From Microbacterium rhizosphaerae (GTDB lineage: Bacteria > Actinomycetota > Actinomycetes > Actinomycetales > Microbacteriaceae), in assembly GCF_034120055.1 (NCBI RefSeq), contig NZ_CP139368.1, positions 2,604,001-2,668,000 of the forward strand: a stretch of 64,000 bases of DNA, in the 5' to 3' direction. A program made the position numbers and the translations under genes. Under the pieces are notes generated by a model. That model worked only from the letters and a program-made list of their open reading frames with translations, ran no database searches and was not told where the DNA came from. Positions 54,476-61,778 of the stretch are shown here, piece after piece (positions within the stretch are counted from its first letter, which is position 1; each line of letters begins with the position of its first letter).

Positions 54476-54500
54476 CGGCCAGACGACGGAGGATGGGGCG

Positions 54501-55028
54501 ATGAAGGAACGCGTCCTCGACCTGGTCTTCCTGATCGGAGTGCTGTTCAAGGGCATCGACGGACTCGTCGAACTGGTCGGCGGAGTCCTGCTGCTGTTCG
54601 TCGCGCCCGCCCAGCTGATCGGCCTCGCCGGCAGTCTCACCGCCGCCGAGCTCGCCGAGGATCCCCACGATCTGCTCGCGAACCTGCTGCTGAACGGCGT
54701 CGCCCACCTCGGTTCGGGCGGCAAGACCTTCCTCGCCGCGTATCTGCTGCTGCACGGCGTCGTGAAACTCGCGATCGTCGTGGCGCTGCTCATCGGCTCG
54801 CGCAGGATCTATCCCTGGGCGATGGCCGCGCTCGGGCTGTTCCTGATCTTCCAGATCTACGAGATGTTCACGCAGCCGTCGGTGGGCGTCGCCGTGCTCA
54901 CGGTGTTCGACGCGGTCATCATCTGGCTGACGTGGCGCGAATGGCGGCGCGGGCGCGAGCTTCGCGCCACCTGGCGTGGCACGGTGGCGTGGGTGTTCCA
55001 CCGCACGCCCGCGCCGGGCACGGAGTGA
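54501..55028 (+). CDS. DUF2127 membrane protein
   Basis: A 175-residue protein with about four helices. The segments LIGVLFKGIDGLVELVGG and FLAAYLLLHGVVKLAIVVALL are typical of DUF2127, a family of unknown function. The ATG at 54501 has GGAGG seven bases upstream; an ATG at 54462 is also open. It is divergent from the UbiA gene. Confidence 0.82.
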   Translation: MKERVLDLVFLIGVLFKGIDGLVELVGGVLLLFVAPAQLIGLAGSLTAAELAEDPHDLLANLLLNGVAHLGSGGKTFLAAYLLLHGVVKLAIVVALLIGSRRIYPWAMAALGLFLIFQIYEMFTQPSVGVAVLTVFDAVIIWLTWREWRRGRELRATWRGTVAWVFHRTPAPGTE

Positions 55029-55031
55029 GCG

Positions 55032-55511
55032 CTAGCCTTCGAGACCGTGGAAGCGCGGGGTCTGGCTGCGGACGGCCTCGGTCACGCGCTCGAGGAAGCC
55101 CGTGATGATGCTCGCCTCCGACGTCGTGAGGGAGGCGGAGATCTCCCGAAGCCGAGCCCCCAGGGGGTCGATGTCATCGAGGGCGGCCGTGCGATCGAGC
55201 GCCACGACGTGCTTGCTCCGGCGGTCGACGGGATGCGGCTCCACCCGGAGCAGGTGCTTCGCGACGAGCCTGTCGAGGAGGGTCGTCACCGATGACGGCG
55301 ACAGATGGAGCTGGTCGGCGATCATGCGCGGCGTGACCGCATCGCCGGGGAACTCGGACACGTAGCGGACGGCGGCACGGTCGGTGTCGTTCAGCCCGGA
55401 ATGACCCGCTCGCTGGCGGCCCAGCCGAGCCTCCGCAAGGCGCAGGCGCTCGACGGCGTCGGTCACCGCTCGGATCTCGTCGAGGCTCGCGGCATCGTGT
55501 TCACGAGGCAT
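55032..55511 (-). CDS. MarR-family regulator
   Basis: A 159-residue winged-helix regulator. The DNA-binding region is VTPRMIADQLHLSPSSVTTLLDRLVAKHLLRVEPHPVDRR, classic MarR, in the middle of the chain, with helical dimer parts on both sides. It is divergent from the DUF7882-like gene across a promoter region carrying four GGTTTC-led repeats (55537-55611), its probable operators. Ligand unknown. Confidence 0.9.
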   Translation of the reverse strand: MPREHDAASLDEIRAVTDAVERLRLAEARLGRQRAGHSGLNDTDRAAVRYVSEFPGDAVTPRMIADQLHLSPSSVTTLLDRLVAKHLLRVEPHPVDRRSKHVVALDRTAALDDIDPLGARLREISASLTTSEASIITGFLERVTEAVRSQTPRFHGLEG

Positions 55512-55536
55512 ATCGCCACCATACCCAACATCGCTC

Positions 55537-55611
55537 GGTTTCGAACTATGAGAAACCTCACATTTCGGTTTCAGATATTACGGTTCCGAACTATCATTGG
55601 TTTCGCGTAAC
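55537..55611. promoter_or_regulatory. Repeated operator motif between marR and the small DUF7882-like gene
   Basis: Four direct copies related to GGTTTCGAACTAT start at 55537, 55567, 55582 and 55599. The first also forms a 21-bp inverted repeat, GGTTTC-N9-GAAACC (55537-55557). The stretch is AT-rich compared with its surroundings. Confidence 0.6.
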
Positions 55612-55648
55612 CGTGCCCCAGCGGCCGCGGAGAGCAGAGGAGCCCGAC

Positions 55649-56005
55649 ATGGGCAAGTTCAACTACAACGCCACGACCCGGGCGGACATCGATGACCGCC
55701 TGCTCCTGCACCTCCAGATCGTCATCGGCACGAAGCTGCGGCGCGGCGAGGCATTCCCGTTCACGTGGAAAGACGACGCGAGCCTCGGCGGCGGCCGCAC
55801 CACCGTCTGGGTGAGCGCGTCATCCACGCTCATCTACCGCTATCACGGCAGCCGCATGCCCTCCGTGAACAGCCAGTGGCTCGAGGCGCTGATGACCACG
55901 GCGAACTCCCCCGGCGGCCTGTACCCCGTGAATGAGCCGGCGGCCGCAGCCCGTCGGGACGCCATCGGGCCCGACGAGCCGCTGAACCTGGAACTCGTGC
56001 CCTGA
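55649..56005 (+). CDS. Small DUF7882-like protein, copy 2
   Basis: A 118-residue protein. It starts MGKFNYNATTRADIDDRLLLH and shares IGTKLRRGEAF, GRTTVW and the WLEAL-(M)-ANS pattern with the copy at 48379-48723. GAGGAG precedes the ATG at 55649. Function unknown. Copy 1 sits beside AraC genes and this one beside marR, so each copy has a regulator on its flank. Confidence 0.75.
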   Translation: MGKFNYNATTRADIDDRLLLHLQIVIGTKLRRGEAFPFTWKDDASLGGGRTTVWVSASSTLIYRYHGSRMPSVNSQWLEALMTTANSPGGLYPVNEPAAAARRDAIGPDEPLNLELVP

Positions 56006-56054
56006 TCCGCGTCCCGGCCCGACTCTCGGGCGTCCGGATGTCGGCGGCCGCGCG

Positions 56055-56060
56055 TAGCGT
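56055..56060 (+). promoter_or_regulatory. -10 box of ogt
   Basis: TAGCGT ends six bases before the ATG at 56067. Confidence 0.5.
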
Positions 56061-56066
56061 CGTCGC

Positions 56067-56558
56067 ATGACGTTCTTCGGCACGCTCGAGACGCCCGTGG
56101 GCGTGATCGGCGTCGAGAGCGACGGCGAGTCGATCACGCGGGTGGCGTGGATGCGGGTGCCCCCGGCGCCGGGATCCTCGCGCGATCCGATCCTGAGCGA
56201 GGCAATGCGCGAACTCGCGGCCTATTTCGCCGGTGACCTGAGACGGTTCGAGGTGCCGATCGCCATCCCCGCGCGGCCCGACGCGACGAGCTCCGTGCTG
56301 AACACGCTCCACGACACCGTCTCCTATGGCGAGTCGGTGACGTACGCCGAGCTCGCCGCTCGCAGCGGCGGTACGGTGCCGGCACGAGGGATCGGCTCCA
56401 TCATGGGCGCGAACCCGCTCCCGATCATCGTGCCGTGCCACCGAGTGGTGGCAGCCGACGGCCTCGGCGGCTACTCCGGAGGCGCACCGGGTCAGGGTCG
56501 CGCGACGAAGCGCTGGCTGCTCACACACGAGGGTGCGATTCCGCCGTCCCTCTTCTAA
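56067..56558 (+). CDS. ogt: Methylated-DNA--protein-cysteine methyltransferase
   Basis: A 163-residue suicide repair protein that takes alkyl groups from O6-alkylguanine. The acceptor is Cys124 in PIIVPCHRVVA, preceded by the helix-turn-helix VTYAELAARSGG and followed by GLGGYSGG. Length is normal for a single-domain Ogt. It overlaps the convergent MmcQ-like gene by 4 bases at the stops. Confidence 0.94.
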   Translation: MTFFGTLETPVGVIGVESDGESITRVAWMRVPPAPGSSRDPILSEAMRELAAYFAGDLRRFEVPIAIPARPDATSSVLNTLHDTVSYGESVTYAELAARSGGTVPARGIGSIMGANPLPIIVPCHRVVAADGLGGYSGGAPGQGRATKRWLLTHEGAIPPSLF

Positions 56559-56941
56559 GACTCTCCGTCGAACTCGCGCCGCAGGTACTGCGGAGCCTGC
56601 ACGCGCCACGCCTCCGTGACGAGCTCGGTGAAATGATCCGGATCGATGCGCTGCATGCGGAAGGCGATCTTCGGCTCACCCCAGGGCGTCGTGCGGGGCA
56701 GGAACACGTCCGGCGCCATCTCGCGGAGAGCGAGCGCGTCGAGTTCGTCGGCGAGCTTCACCGCCACCACGAGTTCGGCCGCCATGACCTCGCGCACGCC
56801 CTCGGGGACGCTCGGCCACGGCGAGCACTCCCACGCGTACAGCTTGTTGCGCACGAACCAGGCGGCCCCGCCGGTCATCGCGCGCTCCTCGCTGCCCGGG
56901 AGGCCCTCGGCGATGCGTCGCAGATCATCCAGGCCGACCAC
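56555..56941 (-). CDS. MmcQ/YjbR-like protein
   Basis: A 128-residue small protein of the MmcQ/YjbR superfamily (double wing fold). GLDDLRRIAEGLPGSEERAM at the N-terminus and the central WAVKLADE-like stretch VAVKLADELDALALREM fit the family; function is unknown. The GTG at 56941 follows TAGCCT by six bases, so it is leaderless. Confidence 0.78.
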   Translation of the reverse strand: MVGLDDLRRIAEGLPGSEERAMTGGAAWFVRNKLYAWECSPWPSVPEGVREVMAAELVVAVKLADELDALALREMAPDVFLPRTTPWGEPKIAFRMQRIDPDHFTELVTEAWRVQAPQYLRREFDGES

Positions 56942-56947
56942 CTTCGA

Positions 56948-56953
56948 AGGCTA
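56948..56953 (-). promoter_or_regulatory. -10 box of the MmcQ-like gene
   Basis: TAGCCT ends six bases before the GTG at 56941. Confidence 0.5.
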
Positions 56954-57060
56954 ATCGGGACCCCCGACACCGTGAAACGAAGCGTACATTTGCCTCACGA
57001 CCTGTCGGCAGCCGCCCGCGACCAGCATCGTCCCGGCCCGGCGGCCGTGAGGAGGACGAC

Positions 57061-57606
57061 ATGATCGAGACGGCACCTGCCGGCTGGTACGGGCTGCCGG
57101 GAGGCGGCAGCCGGTTCTGGGACGGGCGGATGTGGACCCCGGATGTCCTCGGCGCGCCCTCGCGCGCAGCGGAGTACGAGGCTCTCTCGCCGGACCTGCC
57201 CCCGCCCCAGACGCTCGTGATCGAGCCGCTCGTGATCGAGCCGCTCGCGCCGCAGGTGCCGGCGGGCTGGTACCCGAGCGCGTCGGGTGTGCTCCAGTGG
57301 TGGGACGGCGCGACGTGGGGACCTCTCGCGCCGGAAGCGCGGTCCGGGCGCCGTCCGCCGAAGGAGGCCGGGATCGCGTACGTGTTCCTCCTGCTGCTCG
57401 GCGGGTTCGCGGCGCACCGGTTCTACTTGGGACTGACGGGATCGGCGATCGCCTTCAACATCATCTGGTGGGGCGGATGGATGTTGTCTCCCTTCCTCAT
57501 CGGCATCCCCTTCGTCATCGCGGGTGGTTTCTGGCTGTTCATCGACCTCTTCCGCATCCCGTTCCTGACCCGCTCCGTGAACGCATGGCGCCGCTCCTGC
57601 GCGTAG
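57061..57606 (+). CDS. DUF2510/TM2-domain membrane protein
   Basis: A 181-residue protein. Two N-terminal DUF2510-like units, each with a GWY...W-DG-W pattern (residues 8-24 and about 70-88), are joined by a linker containing a 5-residue direct repeat (LVIEP twice). A TM2 domain follows: AYVFLLLLGGFAAHRFYLG and a second helix pair. TM2 proteins are small membrane proteins of unclear function. The ATG has GGAGG upstream. Confidence 0.85.
   Translation: MIETAPAGWYGLPGGGSRFWDGRMWTPDVLGAPSRAAEYEALSPDLPPPQTLVIEPLVIEPLAPQVPAGWYPSASGVLQWWDGATWGPLAPEARSGRRPPKEAGIAYVFLLLLGGFAAHRFYLGLTGSAIAFNIIWWGGWMLSPFLIGIPFVIAGGFWLFIDLFRIPFLTRSVNAWRRSCA
57214..57243 (+). repeat. 15-bp tandem repeat in the TM2 gene
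   Basis: CTCGTGATCGAGCCG occurs twice without interruption, encoding LVIEP-LVIEP in the linker. Confidence 0.9.
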
Positions 57607-57625
57607 CGGCCAGGTCGGGGCGTGC

Positions 57626-57631
57626 TAGCGT
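57626..57631 (+). promoter_or_regulatory. Candidate -10 box before the leader ORF and patatin-like gene
   Basis: TAGCGT here would start transcription near 57638, giving a 5' leader of about 135 bases that contains the 17-residue ORF. Confidence 0.4.
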
Positions 57632-57669
57632 CGTCCCGATCGTGATTCGAACGACCGGAGGTGAGACCC

Positions 57670-57723
57670 ATGAACGCAGTATCCGTATGGGTGCTCCCCC
57701 GGCAGGCACGATCCTGCGGCTGA
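57670..57723 (+). CDS. 17-residue leader peptide ORF
   Basis: An ATG with GGAGG eight bases upstream opens a short ORF, MNAVSVWVLPRQARSCG, ending at a TGA 50 bases before the patatin-like start. The ribosome site is better than that of many real genes here. Its position in a long leader, before an inverted repeat touching the next ribosome site, suggests translational attenuation; no family is recognised. Confidence 0.4.
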   Translation: MNAVSVWVLPRQARSCG

Positions 57724-57726
57724 GGT

Positions 57727-57770
57727 AGTCGCAACCGGGAGCGCCGACAGGCACATCGCGAAAGGCGACT
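57727..57770 (+). promoter_or_regulatory. Long-range stem before the patatin-like start
   Basis: AGTCGC (57727-57732) and GCGACT (57765-57770) are complementary; the second arm abuts AAAGG (57761-57765), the ribosome site of the ATG at 57774. Pairing would hinder initiation unless a ribosome stalls on the leader ORF. Confidence 0.35.
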
Positions 57771-57773
57771 CCC

Positions 57774-58739
57774 ATGAGCACTTCCTCTCCCACCCCTCAC
57801 GACGCGTCCACGGGCAACTGGCCGATGCCCGACCAGCAGTTCGACGTCGCGCGCTCCGGTCGCGCCGGCGAGCGGGCCCTCGTGATCGCCGGCGGCGGCG
57901 CAGCAGGCAACGCCTGGGCGCTCGGCGTCATCGCGGGCCTCGCGGACGGCGGCGTCGACGTCAGCCGCGCCGACCTGGTGATCGGCACCTCATCCGGCTC
58001 GACCGTGGCCGCCCAGATCACGAGCGGAACCCGGGCCGCGGAACTGTACGCGTCGATCCTGGCCGAGCAGCTCCCGGTCCACGGCAGCAGCCCGCGTCGA
58101 GGGCCCGCGGGCGGCGTCTCGGGCCAGAGCTACCTGGACTGGTCGAACGCGGTCATCGCGTCGGCGTCAGACGCCTCCGACATGCGGCGCAGGATGGGCG
58201 CTGCGGCGCTCGAGCGCGACGCATCCGACGGCGCGGACGGGATGCGGTGGCGCGACGTGGTCGCGGGTCGTCTCCCCCGTGCGGAGTGGCCCGAGCAGCG
58301 CGTGCTGATCACGTCGGTCGATGCACGCACCGGCGAGCCGGTCGTCTTCGACCGCGACAGCGGCGTCGATCTGGTGGATGCCGTGGCCGCGAGCACCTCT
58401 GCGATGAACCCGTATCCGATCGGCGCGAACCGCTACCTCAACGGCAGCTACCGGCGCGGCGAGAACGCCGATCTCGCCGCGGGCCACGGGCGCGTGCTGA
58501 TCCTCGTTCCGTTCGGCGGCCGGACGCGCGTTCCGCAGGAGTGGGGCATGGACCTGAGCGCTCAGGTGGCCGATCTGCAGGGCGGCGGGAGCGTGGTCGA
58601 GACCGTGTTCCCGGATGCATCCACCCGTGACTTGTTCGATGCCAACGCGCTGGATCCCGCCACGCGGCTGCAGGCCGCCCATGGCGGGTACGAGCAGGGC
58701 CACGCGCTCGCACCCCAGCTCGCCGACTTCTGGAGCTGA
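57774..58739 (+). CDS. Patatin-like protein with altered catalytic dyad
   Basis: A 321-residue cytoplasmic protein of the patatin phospholipase fold. The oxyanion loop is GGGAAGNAWALG (residues 40-51), and the nucleophile elbow is GTSSG with Ser73. The usual DG(G/A) that supplies the catalytic Asp reads NGS here (Asn223 in NRYLNGSYRRG), and the preceding segment is AMNPYPIGAN instead of AVPG/P. Either the dyad is broken or another residue serves. It follows a leader ORF and stem that may regulate translation. Confidence 0.85.
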   Translation: MSTSSPTPHDASTGNWPMPDQQFDVARSGRAGERALVIAGGGAAGNAWALGVIAGLADGGVDVSRADLVIGTSSGSTVAAQITSGTRAAELYASILAEQLPVHGSSPRRGPAGGVSGQSYLDWSNAVIASASDASDMRRRMGAAALERDASDGADGMRWRDVVAGRLPRAEWPEQRVLITSVDARTGEPVVFDRDSGVDLVDAVAASTSAMNPYPIGANRYLNGSYRRGENADLAAGHGRVLILVPFGGRTRVPQEWGMDLSAQVADLQGGGSVVETVFPDASTRDLFDANALDPATRLQAAHGGYEQGHALAPQLADFWS

Positions 58740-58791
58740 GCCGCTCCGTTCCACCCTCCCGCCGGCGCCGCCCTTCCTGCCGTTCGCCGGT

Positions 58792-58844
58792 GATCCGGCG
58801 GAAATCGGGCGGGCGCGCTGCGGCCGCCCGATTTCCGCCGGATC
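58792..58844. repeat. 21-bp perfect inverted repeat
   Basis: Arms 58792-58812 and 58824-58844 are exact complements around an 11-base GC loop. It lies 52 bases after the patatin-like stop and 113 before the MFS start. No T-run follows, so it may be a terminator or a small palindromic element. Confidence 0.7.
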
Positions 58845-58876
58845 GCCGTCGTGCCGGGGAAACGAAAGCTGAGAGT

Positions 58877-58892
58877 TTTGCATGACTGCAAA
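58877..58892. promoter_or_regulatory. Operator 1 of the second MFS/TetR module
   Basis: TTTGCA-TGAC-TGCAAA, a perfect 6-bp arm palindrome with 4-base centre. Confidence 0.65.
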
Positions 58893-58902
58893 CATTGTGT
58901 GG

Positions 58903-58932
58903 CTACATCATTGCACAGGTGCAATTATGTAG
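58903..58932. promoter_or_regulatory. Operator 2 of the second MFS/TetR module
   Basis: A 30-bp palindrome with one mismatch pair. Its core ATTGCA-CAGG-TGCAAT (58910-58925) repeats operator 1, and outer CTACAT/ATGTAG arms extend it. Core centres are 33 bp apart, about three helical turns. Confidence 0.68.
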
Positions 58933-58957
58933 GTACGCAATCTTACGAAGGAAGCTG

Positions 58958-61081
58958 ATGTCTTCAACCGCTACAGCACCCACGCGGACTGTGCGCGCAT
59001 CCCGCCGCACTCCCGGGTCCCCGATCATGACGCACCGGCAGATCATGCTGGTGATCGTCGGCCTGATGGCCGGCATGTTCCTCGCATCCCTCGACCAGAC
59101 CATCGTGTCGACCGCCATCCGCACGATCGGCGACGACCTGCACGGTCTCGATCAGCAGGCCTGGGTGACCACGGCCTACATGATCACGTCGACGATCATG
59201 GTGCCGATCTACGGCAAGCTCTCCGACGTCTTCGGACGTCGCCCGCTCTACCTGTTCGGCATCGCCGTCTTCATCGTCGGGTCGCTCCTGTCCAGCTTCT
59301 CGACCTCGATGATCGAGCTCGCCGCCTTCCGCGCCTTCCAGGGCATCGGCGCCGGTGCGCTCATGTCTCTGCCGCTCGCCATCATGGGCGACATCCTCGC
59401 TCCGCGTGAGCGCGCCAAGTACCAGGGATTCTTCCTGGCGATCTTCGGTGTCTCCGCTGTCCTCGGGCCCCTCCTCGGCGGCGTGTTCGCCGGCGCGAGC
59501 GAGATCTTCGGCATCACGGGCTGGCGCTGGGTGTTCCTCATCAACGTGCCGATCGGCATCATCGCGATCAGCATGGTCTTCGCGTTCCTGCACCTGCCCC
59601 GGATCGGCGATCGCGTGAAGCCGCGCATCGACTGGTGGGGCGCGGCCGCGGTCATCGTCGCGCTCGTGCCGTTCCTCCTCGTCGCGGAGCAGGGCCGCAC
59701 GTGGGGCTGGACCTCGACCGCCTCGGTCTCCTGCTTCGTCGTCGGCGCGCTGGGCCTGCTTGCGTTCCTCCTCATCGAGCGGCGCATGGGCGAGGATGCC
59801 ATCATCCCGCTGAAGCTCTTCCGCTCGGGCACGTTCTCGATGGCGACCGGCCTGGGCTTCCTCATCGGCTTCGGCATGTTCGGCGCGATGCTCACCATCC
59901 CGCTCTACCTGCAGATCGTCGTCGGCCTCTCTCCGACCGCATCCGGCTTCGCGATGCTGCCGATGGTGCTCGGCCTCATGATCTCGTCGATCGGCTCGGG
60001 CCAGCTCATCTCCCGCACGGGCAAGTACCGCTGGCTGCCGACGATCGGCATCGCGCTGGTCGCCGCCGGCTACGGCCTGCTGACGATGCTGAGGGTCGAC
60101 TCGTCGATCTGGATGCTGTCCGGGATCATGGTGCTCGTCGGCCTCGGCCTGGGCATGGTGCAGCAGGCGCTCACCCTCGCCACGCAGGGCGCGGTCGAGC
60201 CGCGAGACATGGGTGTCGCGACGAGCGCCGCGACGTTCTTCCGCCAGATCGGCGGCACGCTGGGCGCCGCCGTGCTCCTGTCGATCCTGTTCTCGGTCAT
60301 GCCGACGCACATCAACACCGCGATGGCCGACAAGACGCAGCTCACGGCCGCGCTGGATGCCGCGATGAACCCGGCTGTCGCCGACAAGGCGAACAACAAG
60401 GGCGTCATGGACCAGATGTGGTCGAAGATCGTCGAACCGATCGAGAAGGGCACGCAGGAGGGTCTCGACAAGGCGACCGCCCAGGTCACCGCCGCCGTCA
60501 AGGTCGCCGTGACCCAGAAGGTCACCGCCGCCGTGGACGCGCAGGTCGCCGCGGGGCACGTCCCGCAGCTCGCCGCCGACTCGGTGATCGCCGAGCAGGT
60601 CGCGAAGGCGCTGCCGGATGCGACGGCCACGGCCCTGCAGCGGGCCGCCGCCAAGGCCGGTGTCTCGGTGATCGACGGAAGGCTCGCGGTCGACTACACC
60701 GACGCCGCGCAGCGCCAGGCGATCGTCGACAAGGCCGAGCCAACGATCGAGAAGAAGCTGAAGGACACCTCGTCGACCAGCTCGTCCGACAGCCCGAGCA
60801 TGAGCGACACGTCGTTCCTGAACGGCGCGGACAAGCCGCTGACGCTGCAGTTCCTCACCGGCTTCACCACCTCGACGGGAGCCGTCTACTGGACGGGTCT
60901 GATCGTGATGCTGGTCGCGTTCGTCCTGTCGCTGTTCTTCAAGGCGCCCCCGCTGCGTCAGCGCTCTGCTCTCCAGGAGCAGGCCGACCAGCATGCGGCT
61001 CAGGTCGAGGCCGAGAGGGCGGACGCCGAGCGCACCGATGACGACGTCATCGCAGAGCTGGAGGAGCGGGTCAACTCCTGA
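58958..61081 (+). CDS. MFS multidrug transporter (DHA2) with large extracytoplasmic loop
   Basis: A 707-residue exporter. Helix 1 is GMFLASLDQTIVSTA, the A motif is GKLSDVFGRRPLYL, and motif C is GVSAVLGPLLGGVF. After helix 13 (ends near residue 448) an Ala/Lys-rich loop of about 190 residues (449-640, positions about 60302-60880) precedes the last helix (about 642-661). The loop is mostly amphipathic helix and probably lies outside. A charged, Glu-rich tail follows. The ATG has AAGGAAG upstream. Operators lie at 58877-58932, and the TetR gene is downstream. Confidence 0.9.
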   Translation: MSSTATAPTRTVRASRRTPGSPIMTHRQIMLVIVGLMAGMFLASLDQTIVSTAIRTIGDDLHGLDQQAWVTTAYMITSTIMVPIYGKLSDVFGRRPLYLFGIAVFIVGSLLSSFSTSMIELAAFRAFQGIGAGALMSLPLAIMGDILAPRERAKYQGFFLAIFGVSAVLGPLLGGVFAGASEIFGITGWRWVFLINVPIGIIAISMVFAFLHLPRIGDRVKPRIDWWGAAAVIVALVPFLLVAEQGRTWGWTSTASVSCFVVGALGLLAFLLIERRMGEDAIIPLKLFRSGTFSMATGLGFLIGFGMFGAMLTIPLYLQIVVGLSPTASGFAMLPMVLGLMISSIGSGQLISRTGKYRWLPTIGIALVAAGYGLLTMLRVDSSIWMLSGIMVLVGLGLGMVQQALTLATQGAVEPRDMGVATSAATFFRQIGGTLGAAVLLSILFSVMPTHINTAMADKTQLTAALDAAMNPAVADKANNKGVMDQMWSKIVEPIEKGTQEGLDKATAQVTAAVKVAVTQKVTAAVDAQVAAGHVPQLAADSVIAEQVAKALPDATATALQRAAAKAGVSVIDGRLAVDYTDAAQRQAIVDKAEPTIEKKLKDTSSTSSSDSPSMSDTSFLNGADKPLTLQFLTGFTTSTGAVYWTGLIVMLVAFVLSLFFKAPPLRQRSALQEQADQHAAQVEAERADAERTDDDVIAELEERVNS

Positions 61082-61098
61082 CCCGCCACAATGGGAGG

Positions 61099-61129
61099 TG
61101 CACCGGCCGGACGAGCTCCGGCCGGTGCA
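61099..61129 (+). terminator. Hairpin between the MFS and TetR genes
   Basis: A 12-bp perfect stem (61099-61110 with 61118-61129) around ACGAGCT lies 18 bases after the MFS stop. It may lower read-through into the regulator gene; no T-run. Confidence 0.65.
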
Positions 61130-61153
61130 TCCCCGCAGAAACGGATTGAGACG

Positions 61154-61732
61154 ATGAGCAACCTGCAGCCGGATTCGCTCCGCGAGCGCAAGAAGCGCGA
61201 GACGCGCGAGCGCATCCGGGAGGCCGCGGTGGAACTGGCGGATGCAAAGGGCATCGCCGACACGACGGTCGAGGAGATCTGCGCAGCGGCGGATGTCTCG
61301 GTGCGCACGTTCTTCAACTACTTCCCGAGCAAGAATGCCGCGATCCTGGGCCTTCCCGCGCTCGTCATCACCGACGAGGCGCGTACTGCGTTCCTCGCGG
61401 GTCAGGGCTCGCTCGTCGGCGACATCGTGACGCTGATCACGGGCCTCGGGATCGAGCTGCCGCAGAAGCACAAGCACGGGGTCATCAAGCGCCACCCGGA
61501 GCTGGCCTCGACGCTCATGGAATGGGGCAGCCGGCACCGCAGCGACCTGATCTCGATCGTGGAGCAGCGGGCAGACGCGCCGACCGCGCGGCTCGCCGTG
61601 GGCGCGGTGATGCTCGCGTTCGGCGATGCGGCATCCGAGGGCGGCGACCTCAGCGAGGACACGATCGTGGATGAGGTGCACCTGGCGCTCGATCGCCTCG
61701 CCGGTCTGCTCGCGGAGCGCGCTCCGCGCTGA
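61154..61732 (+). CDS. TetR-family repressor of the second MFS pump
   Basis: A 192-residue regulator. The helix-turn-helix is TTVEEICAAADVSVRTFFNYFPSKNAAI, residues about 36-60, and the rest is a helical sensor domain. The ATG at 61154 has only a weak ribosome site; an ATG at 61091 is open but would place the hairpin in coding sequence. It is downstream of and parallel to the pump, so TTGCA-type operators upstream of the pump would control both by read-through. Confidence 0.88.
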   Translation: MSNLQPDSLRERKKRETRERIREAAVELADAKGIADTTVEEICAAADVSVRTFFNYFPSKNAAILGLPALVITDEARTAFLAGQGSLVGDIVTLITGLGIELPQKHKHGVIKRHPELASTLMEWGSRHRSDLISIVEQRADAPTARLAVGAVMLAFGDAASEGGDLSEDTIVDEVHLALDRLAGLLAERAPR

Positions 61733-61778
61733 ATCCTCTCCGTCCGGTAAGACGGAATCATCAACGAGGAGGCCACCG

